64,000 nt of DNA from Kalmusia sp. IMI 367209 (Eukaryota; Ascomycota; Dothideomycetes; Pleosporales; Didymosphaeriaceae). Positions 1 to 10,654 of the stretch are shown in pieces. The notes under the pieces were generated by a model that searched no databases, was not told where the DNA came from, and saw only the letters and a program-made list of their open reading frames with translations. A program made the translations under genes and the position numbers. Within the stretch, counting starts at the first letter, position 1. Each line of letters opens with the position of its first letter. Location of the stretch: contig JAPEUQ010000021.1 in the NCBI GenBank assembly GCA_027946365.1, forward strand, positions 248,001-312,000. Reading direction: 5' to 3'.

Positions 1-1513
1 GTATGTAATCAATCCGATAGCTTGGAAAGCGATGTAGTGGAGATGCTCATTCATTGACCAATCAGCATCGAGCATACTATCACTAAGCATCAGCAAGAAT
101 TGTGAGGGGTGGTGACAAGAGAAGCATTTGACAAGATTTACAAGACTTCGCCGATGGCGTCAGCAAGATCAAAAGTCACGGATAGACCTCGATCCTGCCG
201 TCGCGGGCGGAACATATGTACAACAGCTGCGTTTACAAAACATACTCTGGGCGACCGAGAAGTAAGCACCCCCCGGTCAGAAAATTCCATGCATAAGCCA
301 AATTCGAGTACATAAATGCAGTTCAAAGCCAATATGAACGATAGTGGGTTTTAGAGCGTAGGCATAGCCCACAATTGCCATACATGAATCGGTCTATTGT
401 GCACGAGTTACATTAGTCTGTTCAGCACTCCTTACCTACGACAACGGCTAAAGGCCCAAATGAGCTCCCCGATAGATTCATTGTCTGGATCGGGTATTTG
501 ATAGCCACGACGACAATAGATCTCGGTACCGCAAGCATAGCGTACATGGCATGGATTATCACGAAAATGTCTCCACTTCATGTAAGATCCAATCCCAGTG
601 TACCGGCTGGCTCTAGATCGAGGTCGCGTCACTTCAGTCGTAGCACAACGTCTCCGGATCACGCCGGTGAGGCTGAATATCGCATACTATATGGCAAGAC
701 TGTAAGCACATGCAAAACGCTATGTTCAAGACGGGCGTCAAGAGTGAGCAGCATTGGGATCGGTTATGTTGAAAGTCAGGATCTAGGATTGATTTTGAAA
801 TGCTTAGACGCATGATCAAGCTCTAGGATACGTAAGATGAAGCTTCGACCATACACGCAACTCATACGAAGACTAGCCATATTCGTTGCCTCTCATTATG
901 TACGGTCCAACTGAAGATTTCTTTGAGACAGATTCATGCAGAAGCTGTATTGATTGGAATCCTCGTGTTTCTTGACGTGGGCATGTAGCAACAATCACTC
1001 CTACGAGATAGTAGTGAGGTTGATGACTGTTAAACAATTCATACGATTAATCACAGACATCCCTAACTAGACTTTTCACATTACACCTGAGTTCAACGAT
1101 TCCAGCTGAAGTTTTGCGAGGAGCAACACACAAGCAGCACCACTTCCATGCAGCATAAGCTTAGCGAAGCCGTATTCAGGTAACTTATTCATACAAGCAA
1201 ATATCTCGTGTGGATACTATAACTCACTTAGGCAGTCGATAAGCGTCTCTCTCGTATGCAGGGTCACATTGCGTGATATCGGCAACAAGTAATCAATTGT
1301 AAAGAGTATTGGGCACACTCTTAGCGCCTCGTAGCCAGATGAGGGCATTAACGATAGCATCAGCTAAGTCTCCAGCCTCACCACAAGAGGTATAAAGAGA
1401 GACACCATCTTCTTCAATGGAAAAGATCGACCCACCAGCTTCCAACTCAACATCTAGTCTTGAACACCTCAGCAGCCTGCCTTGAAAGCTCTCTCTTAAC
1501 CCAATCACTCAAA
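1..1513. other. gene-free stretch
   Basis: No reading frame here has a convincing start, splice signals or family resemblance; all six frames are broken often. Two short minus-strand stretches (about 138-332 and 1293-1508) end in similar Leu-Ala-Asp-Ala-Ile-containing tails, which may be chance. The last 50 bases are probably the leader of the secreted-protein gene that starts at 1514. Confidence 0.5.
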
Positions 1514-1999
1514 ATGAAGTTCGCATACATCGCCTCTGCCCTCCTGGCTGCCTTCGTCGCCGCCCAGCCCACCACTCCCATCCAGGGAGAGAAGGAGTTC
1601 GCTCTCGACTACGCCAGTGGAAACGTCACTGGCGAGATTGCTCCTCAGCTCGTCACCCTTGCTGAGCGTTCGCTCGAGAAGCGCTCTAATGTCCAATTTG
1701 AGGTGTTCTCATCTGACAGTAAAATCCCCCTGTACTCAAATCGTGTTGCATATGAGGCTTACAGACGAACAGACTGCGGCGGCTCCGGAACCGTAATTAC
1801 CGTCACCGGCAGTGGCCAGAAGAACGACTTTTCCCTGAGCCACAGCGTCAGGATCTTCCAGCTCACCAACGGATGGCATCTGACGTTATACACTGGCAAG
1901 GCTCAGTCTGGTGTGCTTACGCGCTTCTTTGCTACTGAAGTTGGCGCCGACAAGTGCTTTGTTGGTAGCTGGCAGAGTTGGGGTCTCTTCAGCTCTTAA
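1514..1999 (+). CDS. small secreted protein with KEX2-type propeptide
   Basis: A single exon of 161 residues. The ATG at 1514 opens directly into a signal peptide (residues 1-17, hydrophobic AYIASALLAAFVAA core, Ala-Gln cleavage), so I preferred it to upstream in-frame codons that are not ATG. A Lys-Arg at residues 56-57 after LAERSLE looks like a KEX2 processing site, giving a propeptide of about 40 residues and a mature domain of about 104. The mature part has only two cysteines (about 88 and 148), which could form one disulfide, and an aromatic C-terminal tail. I recognise no family. Secretion and maturation are inferred from the signals; an effector or cell-wall role is possible but unproven. 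Confidence 0.8.
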   Translation: MKFAYIASALLAAFVAAQPTTPIQGEKEFALDYASGNVTGEIAPQLVTLAERSLEKRSNVQFEVFSSDSKIPLYSNRVAYEAYRRTDCGGSGTVITVTGSGQKNDFSLSHSVRIFQLTNGWHLTLYTGKAQSGVLTRFFATEVGADKCFVGSWQSWGLFSS

Positions 2000-2347
2000 G
2001 TGTATACTTGTGAGCTATACGAAAATTGAATTATGAAGAAGAGTTGGAGAGAGAGGCGATAGCAATGGTTGGGTGGTGATGAGAGAGGAGTGGTATTTCG
2101 ATTCTCTGGGAGGTCAATACGATGACCACTTTCCCAGCACCGCTCGTTTGTGTGCAATTAATACAAAGTGTAGCTACCTTTGGAAGAAAATCAAAAATCT
2201 ATGGTACTAAAACAATCTCCTGGTTTAAATCTACAAATTGGGATCACGTGAATGCTCTTCAAATTCTTTCTCTGTCGGATCACAACCAGGTAACAACTTG
2301 AAAAACTTGTAATTCTAATGATTCATAAGTCTCGCCGAGAATCTCCT

Positions 2348-2823
2348 CTACCTCTTCACCAACTTCCACACAGCGAAAACATCCAGCACAGTGAACAGCG
2401 CATCCAATACCGTAATCCGATCCCATCCCTCTCCCATTATCCACCTCCCACTCCCCCTGCTCCTTGCAAAGTTCCCATACGCCTGACTCGCATTCGCCGC
2501 CGCCAACACACACAGCGCCAAAATATCCAGATCGGTCTCACTCGGTTCCTCCGAGCCCTCAGAAACAATGAGTCTGTACAGCCGCTGCCCAGCTAGCAGC
2601 GCATATGGCACATTGATGTAGCCTAGATAGGCCATAATGTCGTAATGCCATTCGTCACCGGCTGGAGAGGATGCGATGGAGGGCGTCTTGGAGTGCTGGC
2701 GGGTGGACAATTTGCTGATCATAAGGGGCTGCCGGAAGGAGAAGTGGATGAAGGCGCTGGTGTGGTAAGCCTCATATTTCCTTCAGGAAAGCGCGATCTT
2801 GTCTTATGTACCTTGAGTGCCAT
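2348..2823 (-). CDS. small multi-pass membrane protein, uncharacterised
   Basis: Probably two exons: a very short first exon coding for Met-Ala-Leu-Lys (2823-2812), a 41-base intron (2811-2771, GTACAT...GAG, unusually short) and a main exon from 2770 to 2348, giving about 145 residues. The main exon has three hydrophobic segments: around the MAYLGYINV stretch, around DILALCVLAAANASQ, and near the C-terminus (LDALFTVLDVFAVWKL). The charged, ordered spacing looks like a real small integral membrane protein of a type common in filamentous fungi, but I cannot name the family. An ATG inside the main exon (2722) is an alternative start; the residues upstream of it (SAFIHFSFRQPL) look coding, so I favour the longer model. 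Function unknown. Confidence 0.6.
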
Positions 2824-4917
2824 AGCTACAGACTGATATCAGTTTGCAAATGAGTAGAGGGGTTATGCTTCAAGTACCATGTTGCCCGCATAGAGCACTC
2901 TAAGAAAGTTCTGGGCGAGAACAGATGGCATGGTTGTGTTTCAGGTAAGTGCTGAGTGGTTTGGTGAGTTGCGCGAATGCTATATCGAGTGCAAAGCGAG
3001 ATACAGAGTCAACGTCTTAGAGAAAGGAGAATTCTATGTCTTTAAGGCCTGTCAGACAACACGAAGCCATAAAAGGCATTCCATCGTTTCACTACGCGTA
3101 TGCCGGCTTCCGATTCGCCGGGATGGCCGGACCGAGGTAAGTTGAGGTGTTGCTTACGGGTCAAGTTCATTACGGCCGTAGATGGTCTAGCTGGAGTGTC
3201 TGAGCGTTACATATCCCTCTCTCACGTAAAGACTGCACTTCAGAAATAATGAATTGAAGGCGTGACTAATTATGACTTCGGTTGGTTGGTGAGACGACAA
3301 CTATGCCTACGCATCTATCCAAATCTAAATTTTGAACGCAATCTGAACAGAATAAGAGAATGTACCCTAGCTCGATCGCCCATCGTAACAAAGGAATGCG
3401 GAGCCAGAATGCTAATAAATTGCTAGAATGCGGAGGGGATAGAAACAAAAAAAGGGAGTCGATCGCATGACCGCTACAAAATGAAGAAGTGAGGGTGAGA
3501 GATTGACGAAGCAAGCAATGATTCAAAATAGAAGTGGCTCGAGACTGTTTTGAAGAAAGAAGGAAATCATAGAGAACAAGGAAAACCTAGAAACCATGTA
3601 GAGAGAAGGAGCAGAAGCACTGTAGCACAGGCAATGCTTCAAAATAGGCGCGATTAGCAAATCTACAGCTCGAGAATTGGCGACAGCAAAATGAGACAGA
3701 CTTGAGAGTCGCACGTTTGAGGAGCTCTCAAAGCGCACGTACTCATAGCTTTCGGCTGCCAACAGGTACCTTTGCTTCTTGGTGCTGTCCATCGCCTTCA
3801 GATGTAGTGGGCTGTGTTCTGAGAGAGAACATTTTCTCTTTTGACACATAGGCCCTTGAGAGTACCGCGAAGTGGTGGCAGAGTCTCCCTAGCACAGTCT
3901 TACTTTGCGGCTCCCAAGGACTAGCTATCCCACTAGTCAAGTCCTTTCTTACTTATTCCTCCGTGGGGCTTGCTGGTAAGAGGGTCGTATCGTGCGTTGC
4001 ACTGTCTGTAAATGAAGCTGGTACAAACCTGGCCATGGAAGACTTCGTAGGGCTTCCAACTGCAGAAGGGGAGCTTTGGAAAGAATTCAATCCACAAGAT
4101 ACATTCTTGGCAAATTCATCTGCGTTCCAGTAATGATTACTCCACGTGTTTCGAAGAGATAGGTGCCGTCTCGAAGGTCCAAGCATGACGAAATTAGGTC
4201 TTGCTGATTTCTCCAATAATGGGGCAACCAAGAATGGTGTTGAGGAACACTTGAAACTCGAACGAGCACTACAATTATACCTAGCTGGACAGCTGACAGG
4301 GGGAAGTGAAATGCAGTATGAGATGATTTTCCTTGGACGCAGGCCGACTCTCTCGCAGATGTGCAAGAACAGACTTGCATGCTGGATGAAACCGAACTGG
4401 AAGCCAAGCGGGGTTCCTGTGAGAATCATGGATCTGGCGCACAGAGGACATCGCTGTGGGCGCGGAAAAGCGGCACGCTAAAGATGTAGGTTGAGAGGGG
4501 GGAGCTTGCGGAAGGAATCGAGCCGTTCCTGGCGATGGCCGTGCCTCGACTAGGGCCCATTCGTCGCGCGTAGACGCCATGGGCTGGAAGTGGACGGAGC
4601 AGGAAATGATGATAGGATGTGGTCGAGGAGAATTGGAGATCCCTGCCAAGTTTCGTTTAGCCGGAACCACAAAGCTTGAATGCCTGCCCTGTTTTGGCCA
4701 GGCACACACCTCATCATCGTCATCGCGACGAATTTCCCATGTTCTGCAAGCAATTGCATGCGGCGCGGCCTCTTCCTGGTCGGGGCCTGTATTTTGACTA
4801 ACTCTAGGATGAGCAGCTAAGGCCACAATGACATCGTGCTGTTGAATCTGTTGGCTTATATAGCTGCCCGCCAGTGCATCCGCGAGGTACGCCGCTGCTT
4901 TCAGGCTCGCTCTCATA
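2824..4917. other. long intergenic stretch
   Basis: About 2.1 kb without a supported gene. Open frames exist on both strands between 3950 and 4916, but they overlap each other in antisense, lack coding character and include the promoter of the phosphatase at 4918. A minus-strand Ile-Leu-Thr-Gly-Thr-Pro motif near 4415-4429 recalls fumarylacetoacetate hydrolases, but nothing around it extends the match. Confidence 0.45.
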
Positions 4918-6282
4918 ATGCTCCGCTCGCTCGCTCTATCGTTGTCTGTCGCTAACGCTGCCGTTGCAGCCTACTCCTTCGAGCCGCTCGAGCACCTAGC
5001 AGGCATTGCGCCGTACTTCGAACCCAAGGACCCGCCACTCGACCCAAAGACGCCGTGCAATGTCACCCGTGCTGCCTATCTTATAAGGCACGCGGCTATA
5101 TACGCAAATGATTTCGATTATGAGGAGTACATTGAGCCGTTCACCGACAAGCTGAAAAATGCGAGTGTGGACTGGAGCAAGGCGGGACCGTTGTCCTTCC
5201 TCTCGACGTGGCAGACACCCATCTCGGATGAGGAGCTCGAGGATTTGACTAAGATTGGCGAGCTGGAGGCATACAAACTAGGCGTGGACGTAAGGCTGCG
5301 CTATCCTGCGCTCAAGGCGAATAAAGTGTGGACATCCACTGCGGAAAGAACCGAACTGAGTGCGAAGTCCTTCATAGAGGGCTTATCCAGGAGCAACGAG
5401 ACACAGAGCGTGTCCGTTCCTGAGAGTGAGGCTGAAGGCGCCGACTCCTTGACTCCCTACAAGGGCTGCCCCAAGTACAGCTCGTCGTACGGAAGTGAGC
5501 AGTCGTCTGTGAGTTCATCCCAATCACTCCACTATCGCATGCCAATCCTCTTTTAGCAATACAAGAAGAAGTACACCAAGCCGATAATCGAGCGCTTCAA
5601 CAACCTTGCGCCAGGTCTGAACTTCACTGCCGATGACATTGTGGGTATGCAGGAACTGTGTGGCTACGAGACCGTTATCCGCGGCTCGTCACCCTTCTGT
5701 TCTCTTGAACTGTTCACAGCAAACGAATTCCTCGATTTCGAATACATGAACGACATTCAGTACTTTTACAACGCAGGATATGCCAACCCGATATCGGGCG
5801 TCCTTGGCTTTCCCTGGGTGAACGCTTCCGCTGGCCTATTGCTCGAGGAAGAGGCAGACCAAGACATCTATGTCTCCTTCACCCATCGTGAACTACCGCC
5901 CACTGTTATTGTCGCACTTGGCCTGTTCAATAACTCGCAATATTCCGGGGTGAATAACCCGAATGCGACGATGCCCTTGACCACGCAGAACTACGGTCGT
6001 GTGTGGAGGTCGTCTGCCATTCTTCCCTTCCTGACGAACATCGCGGTCGAGAAACTCTCCTGCGATACCTACGGTTACGATGCTGGTGATTATTTCAGGG
6101 TATTGGTAAACCAGAGCCCGCAGCAACTTCCTGGCTGCGACGACGGACCAGGTGTAAGCTGCTCCAAGGCGAAGTTCCAGGACTTCATTAGTAGCAGAGG
6201 AGAAGAGCTCGGCAGCTTCACTGAGAAGTGCCAGCCCGAGTACGACAACTCGACGGATATTTTGACAATTTATAATGCATAA
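4918..6282 (+). CDS. histidine acid phosphatase family protein, secreted
   Basis: Two exons (4918-5508 and 5557-6282) with a 48-base GTGAGT...TTTAG intron in phase 0, giving 438 residues, normal for fungal histidine acid phosphatases. Residues 1-18 form a signal peptide, and many Asn-X-Ser/Thr sites fit a secreted glycoprotein. The N-terminal catalytic region reads Leu-Ile-Arg-His-Ala-Ala-Ile-Tyr-Ala-Asn-Asp, where classical phytases have Arg-His-Gly. The C-terminal motif reads Phe-Thr-His-Arg-Glu instead of His-Asp. Both histidines are kept, so the two-step phosphohistidine chemistry is possible, but the proton donor is changed; this variant seems to be its own fungal branch. Substrate unknown; phosphate scavenging outside the cell is inferred. 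Confidence 0.88.
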
Positions 6283-6743
6283 TAGTACGCATATATCTAA
6301 TGTATAATGATTCCTGTACTATTCGTGTTGAGCGCATTACTATCCATAACCTTCATCCAAAATCATTTCCTCCGAGTACATTCCGTTGCCACCTCAACCT
6401 CCACCCCACGTTCCCCCTGCGTCGCACTCGCCCATCCCACTTTGGGGTAGATCGTCCTTCTTCGCTGGCGGCGCTCGTCATTCCGATATTTCCGAGCTTC
6501 TGCATCAGTTTTCAAAAGCCCACCAACCAAGAACAGTTGCGCTCCGATTTGCGATCGTTACTTATATAACCGCTCGCGAAAAATTTGTTCTTTTTTATTG
6601 AGGGGTCAATCTTTAATCTCTTTTCCGATATCGAACATTTTCAACGTCCATTGAGATTTCATTCAAGACCGCAATCGACCGTTTGAACGTTTTTCTTGAT
6701 CAACAGGGGCTTGTGCGACATCGGTTGATGCGCTATTAGTGCT
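6283..6743. other. intergenic
   Basis: Between the phosphatase stop and the PAQR start. Pyrimidine-rich patches near 6390-6600 fit a promoter or leader of the downstream gene. No supported gene. Confidence 0.4.
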
Positions 6744-7700
6744 ATGGCGTCGCTGGCTATCGCCCTGCGGCTCCCTCTTCTTCTGTTCCGCAAGCCTTTC
6801 AAGCACGGGCGCAAAGGCTCAAATGAAAAAGATGGCGACGAGGAGGAAGCTCCGCAGCGCCTGATCACATACAATGAACTTCCGGACTGGTACCGACGCG
6901 AATCGTCGCCCTTCATAATCGGGCACTACCGACCGCCATCCAACAGCTACAACCGGTGTATTCAATCGCTCTTTCGTTTGCACAATGAAACAGCAAACAT
7001 CTACACCCACATGATCCCTGCTATCGCATTAGCACTCGCCCTCCCCCTTCTCCAAATGAACATATCACGAATCTACGCCCACGCGCCGTGGATGGACCGC
7101 TTCATGCTTACCCTAACACCCATGGCCGCCCTCGGCACCCTCACGCTCTCCTCTACCTTTCATACGCTGTGCAACCACTCGCCTTTCGTGTCGACATCTT
7201 GCCTGCTCTTAGACTTCACGGGCATTCTGACGTTGATTCTCGCGAGTTTCATCTCGGGCATCTACGTCGGTTTCTACAACCACCCCTTCGAGCAGCGCCT
7301 CTACTGGACCATGATCGTCCTCCTGATTCTCACATCCGCCCTCCTTGTTTTACACCCGTCTCTCCAAGGGCCTAAGTATCGACCGCATCGGACATCTGCA
7401 TTCGTGCTCACCGTGCTATCTGGCCTGGCCCCGACGTTCCATGGCATGTATGTGCATGGGATCAGTAAGGGGTGGAATGAGTGTGGAGTGAAGTGGTGGG
7501 TGGCAGAGGGGCTCTGGTATGGGCTGGGTGTCGTGTTTTTTGTGAGCCGATGGCCGGAGCGATGGGCGTGGCGCAATGAGAAGACGAGGGGCAAATATGA
7601 TATATGGTGGGGGAGCCATTCTATCTTCCACACGTGCGTCGTAATGGGCGCGGCATGCCATTGCTGGGGTGTTTGGGAGGCTTGGACGTTCGCTGTCTGA
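6744..7700 (+). CDS. PAQR / haemolysin III family membrane protein
   Basis: An intronless gene of 318 residues. After a charged N-terminus comes the family's entry motif, with Tyr-Asn-Glu-Leu-Pro-Asp-Trp and Pro-Phe-Ile-Ile-Gly-His-Tyr-Arg-Pro, then the Leu-His-Asn-Glu-Thr-Ala-Asn-Ile-Tyr-Thr-His signature (about residues 85-95). Seven hydrophobic segments follow. Metal-ligand positions are present: Ser-Ser-Thr-Phe-His-Thr-Leu in the second helix region and a paired His near the C-terminus (Ser-His-Ser-Ile-Phe-His). This is the AdipoR/IZH family; yeast IZH proteins affect zinc and sterol homeostasis, and some members hydrolyse ceramide. The exact role here is inferred from family only. Confidence 0.9.
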   Translation: MASLAIALRLPLLLFRKPFKHGRKGSNEKDGDEEEAPQRLITYNELPDWYRRESSPFIIGHYRPPSNSYNRCIQSLFRLHNETANIYTHMIPAIALALALPLLQMNISRIYAHAPWMDRFMLTLTPMAALGTLTLSSTFHTLCNHSPFVSTSCLLLDFTGILTLILASFISGIYVGFYNHPFEQRLYWTMIVLLILTSALLVLHPSLQGPKYRPHRTSAFVLTVLSGLAPTFHGMYVHGISKGWNECGVKWWVAEGLWYGLGVVFFVSRWPERWAWRNEKTRGKYDIWWGSHSIFHTCVVMGAACHCWGVWEAWTFAV

Positions 7701-8129
7701 GAGCGCGATAGCAGTGTCATTTTGAAGTTGTATTCGTTCCAAGGAAGCATGTTACATTTAGCGGGTGTAATGAAAGTACGACTACCTGATGCGTTGCGAT
7801 CAATCACAACATGGCGTTCTGAAAACTTGGGTCGAAATTCCGAAGAGATAACGACTTCTTCAGCAATTCGTCGCGAACGCATGTTCTTGATAGTCCCCAC
7901 CCGTGGGTATTCAACCGGACTCACAAAGCACAAATGAAGTCGCGAATCAACACCCCGGTCCCTGTCCCTAAACACAATATACCACACGTACGGCAATGAA
8001 AGAAGCAGCAATTGACGAGTGGGGCATCCGATGGACCTGATCTAGACCTGACCTGAATGCCAGCTTGCCTTGCACCATCTATCTCCTCAAGGTCACTTCT
8101 CTGCGTACCACCATTGCACTCAACCCACG
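7701..8129. other. intergenic
   Basis: Spacer between two plus-strand genes. I see no gene; antisense frames over 7300-8011 are shadows of the PAQR gene. Confidence 0.4.
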
Positions 8130-8836
8130 ATGCATCTCCCCACCGCCATCCTCTGCTTGACCTCTTGCGCCATCGCCCTCACACTCCCTCGCGATGACCC
8201 AACGCCCGTACCCCAACTCACCAACATGTCCTACTGGGGCAGCGCCTGTCCGCAAAACGGCCTCACCTTCACCATGGGCTCCCTAAACACCACAACCTCA
8301 ACCTTGCCATTGACGTTTACGCTGGCGAACTTTCTCCCAGCGCTAGGCTCCTTCGGCTCCTCGCTGCGCATGTGCGACATCGTCAGCACCGTCGTCCTCC
8401 CCGAGGGCTGGAAAGTCACGCTGAACGCGCGCGGCACGACGGCAAGCGGGAACGCCGCATTGCCCGGCAATGCGACCATGTTCTTGAGGGGGACATATGC
8501 CTTTGCTCAGAGCGCTGAGATTCAAGTAAGTTGTTCTCATCCACGTTCCACCAAGAATCTTTGGAGGAACAGATGGAATGTGATACTAAGGGACTTCAGA
8601 GCATCGGGATGCTTGATGTAACGGGTCCACTTACGGGACTGTTTGCGAGAAGGCTTACACCGGAAGAGGGGGATAAGGGAGCTGTGGCGCCGTGTGGGGG
8701 CGGCGAACTCGATATTGAGTTTCAGGCGAGGGCGGTGCAGGATTCGTATCCGCCGTGGGGAAATGGAATGCAAAGGAGGGCTGTGAACGAGACGAGCTGG
8801 ACGTTGAGCACTGATGTGGAGGTATCAAAGTGTTGA
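8130..8836 (+). CDS. DUF4360 secreted protein
   Basis: Two exons (8130-8525 and 8600-8836) around a 74-base GTAAGT...TTCAG intron in phase 0, with a TACTAA-like branch motif about 12 bases from the acceptor; 210 residues. The start at 8130 puts a clean signal peptide first (HLPTAILCLTSCAIAL). The mature protein shows DUF4360 hallmarks: Tyr-Trp-Gly-Ser-Ala-Cys-Pro-Gln near the start, a Phe-Ser/Ala-rich beta region, a conserved Cys after Ser-Leu-Arg-Met, and a Pro-Glu-Gly-Trp-Lys-Val strand. Fungal DUF4360 proteins are secreted beta-sandwich-like proteins of unknown function. Its convergent neighbour ends 157 bases downstream on the other strand. Confidence 0.85.
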
Positions 8837-8993
8837 CACGATCGGGATAAGGAAGTACCCGAAGCCCTTGTGGGTCTTGCTATGCGGATTCGATTGGACT
8901 ATATAGAACTTGAATGATAGCTAAGTTTTGAATTCGAAGGGTCCCTGGACTACTTTGAAAGGCCTGCGAGCGAAATACACGCAGTATCCCAGC

Positions 8994-10093
8994 TCACAAT
9001 CTCGCTTCCGTGCCCATTGCACCTTCCCAACTCTCTGCCCCCTTGAAAAACTGCACTTTCCTTCCCTGGTGCCTCCTCTTCAACCACTCCCTAGTGGTTT
9101 CCATTTCTACTTCGTCGTCCCCGCCGACCTCATCCACGAATCCCCCTTCTACTCTCTTCATCTTCACATCATACTCTGGCCTTGAGAAGTACACTAAACT
9201 ATACCGGACCATGTCCTTCTGCTGCCCCGGCGGCGCAACGACACGGTGCATGTTACTTCTTAGGATCCCGGCGCTAAACTTTACCATCGCATCGCCAAGA
9301 TTGATGATGGCACAGCCGGGCATTGGGCGAACGTAGACCCATTCTGAGGTGTTGGGGAGAAGAACCTGCAGGCCACCGACCCGGTTGAAGAGGATGGTCA
9401 AGCTACCAAAGTCTGTATGCTCCCCAAGCGCAAGGGAACGCTGCGATGTAGGCTGAGGTGGCGCACGGATGAAGCGAATGTGGCAACCAGATGGCGAAGT
9501 AAGGCGATGAAGGGATGTGAATGTTGAACGGGGAAGCTTTAGAGAAGTAGTGAGAGAGGTAAAGAGGGTTGTCAGAACGGAATTATTGGCGTGTATGTAA
9601 GATGCTAGCTTTTCACGATTACTGTTGATAAGTTCTGGGGCGGGGATAGGGTCGCTAAGGGAGAGGATGTCGTCTTTCGATATCTGGATTTGTGAGAAAG
9701 GTATAGAATTTTTGGATAGGCGCATACGCTTACATTGTAGATTTCGTTTTTATCTTTTGTGCCCTTGCCGTCAATTACTTCTGCACCCATACCCTTGTAT
9801 CCAAAATAGCTTCCCTGTGCCGCGAAGTCATATTTGATCTTCTCTTCAAGCGGCAAATTGTAGAACTTCTCGTTGAGATCAAACATGGTGTTCGAGCCCT
9901 CTAATAGCGCTTCGCCATCTTCGCATCCTCGCAGATCGAGGTAAAAGAACCCCAGCGTTTTGCTCGCCTCGAACAGGCGTTCTCTCTCTTGCACATTCTC
10001 GGAGATGAGCTTTCCCAGACCAATAGTAACTAACGGTGCGGTTGGTACATCCTCCGGAAACAAAGTAAAGAGTTCGTCCGCCGTGAAAGCCAT
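8994..10093 (-). CDS. 2-oxoglutarate/Fe(II)-dependent oxygenase, IPNS-like
   Basis: Two exons (10093-9734 and 9683-8994) with a 50-base GTAAGC...CCAG intron in phase 0; 349 residues, typical for the isopenicillin N synthase-like superfamily. The N-terminal DIOX_N region carries the usual Phe-Phe-Tyr-Leu stretch. The iron triad is visible as His209-Thr-Asp211 (Gly-Glu-His-Thr-Asp-Phe-Gly) and His266 (Asn-Met-His-Arg-Val). Arg280-Tyr-Ser282 is the 2-oxoglutarate-binding Arg-X-Ser. Such enzymes hydroxylate, desaturate or close rings on small molecules. It is divergent from the Dal5-like transporter at 10655, an arrangement that would suit a substrate-uptake or export pair, but this is inference. 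I chose the ATG at 10093 over a non-ATG codon further out. Confidence 0.9.
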
Positions 10094-10654
10094 GTTGTTT
10101 TCTTCTCTCGCTGACCTGTTCCATCCACTCCCCCGCTCTTGAAGACTGAGCACAGGGTATGTAATTCGTTTACCTCGGCACTCTCACAGCATGCATGTAA
10201 CGGTACATCGTCTCCCAAGGAGTCGCTTTAAGAGATGGAGAAGCGCGCGCCGCGGATGCGAGAAACCAATGTCGTCGATGGTGAAGAAGCACGTTCGCGG
10301 TCTTATTGGAGGGAATGTCTCCTAGCGAGACGAAACCTTAAGGAAACGGTCGCCTCATGACTCCGCGAGCGCGTTCCAAGCCCCTTGGCTATGACAGACG
10401 CGGGAACGGCGCGTAGATTTGGGGATGGTGGTGGGCTCTGGTGCGGGGACCCCGCATCTTGGTCACGACGGGAAGAAGGTGGAGGTTGGGGCCGGGTACG
10501 GTACCCTTTTGCCAATGTCGTGAACAAGGCACGTGTTGCAAGGATGCTCGAGCGTCTGATAAGAGCAGAAATTCGCGACAACCTCATCTGCTGCGGTACT
10601 GCACCTCATTTTTCGCACAGTATTGTCGCTCATTGAGCACTTTGTTGTCCAATC
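10094..10654. promoter_or_regulatory. shared intergenic promoter region of oxygenase and MFS transporter
   Basis: 561 bases between two divergent starts. GC-rich around 10380-10500, with no supported gene. Both genes must have promoters here, and co-regulation is possible but not shown. Confidence 0.4.

Noticed and set aside
138..1508. Two minus-strand stretches with Leu-Ala-Asp-Ala-Ile tails, possible relic of a secreted family
   Set aside because: Only five residues in common, no ATG or signal peptide, and one lies over the leader of the gene at 1514.
3953..4429. Minus-strand frame with Ile-Leu-Thr-Gly-Thr-Pro, like fumarylacetoacetate hydrolases
   Set aside because: No other motif of that family before or after it; one six-residue match is not enough.
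4188..4481. Plus-strand frame of about 98 codons from an ATG
   Set aside because: Plausible composition but no recognisable domain, splice context or conserved partner; the antisense frame over the same DNA is equally long.
4281..4916. 211-codon minus-strand frame before the phosphatase
   Set aside because: Overlaps the promoter of a well-supported gene, starts next to its ATG, has no family features, and overlapping frames on both strands look equally weak.
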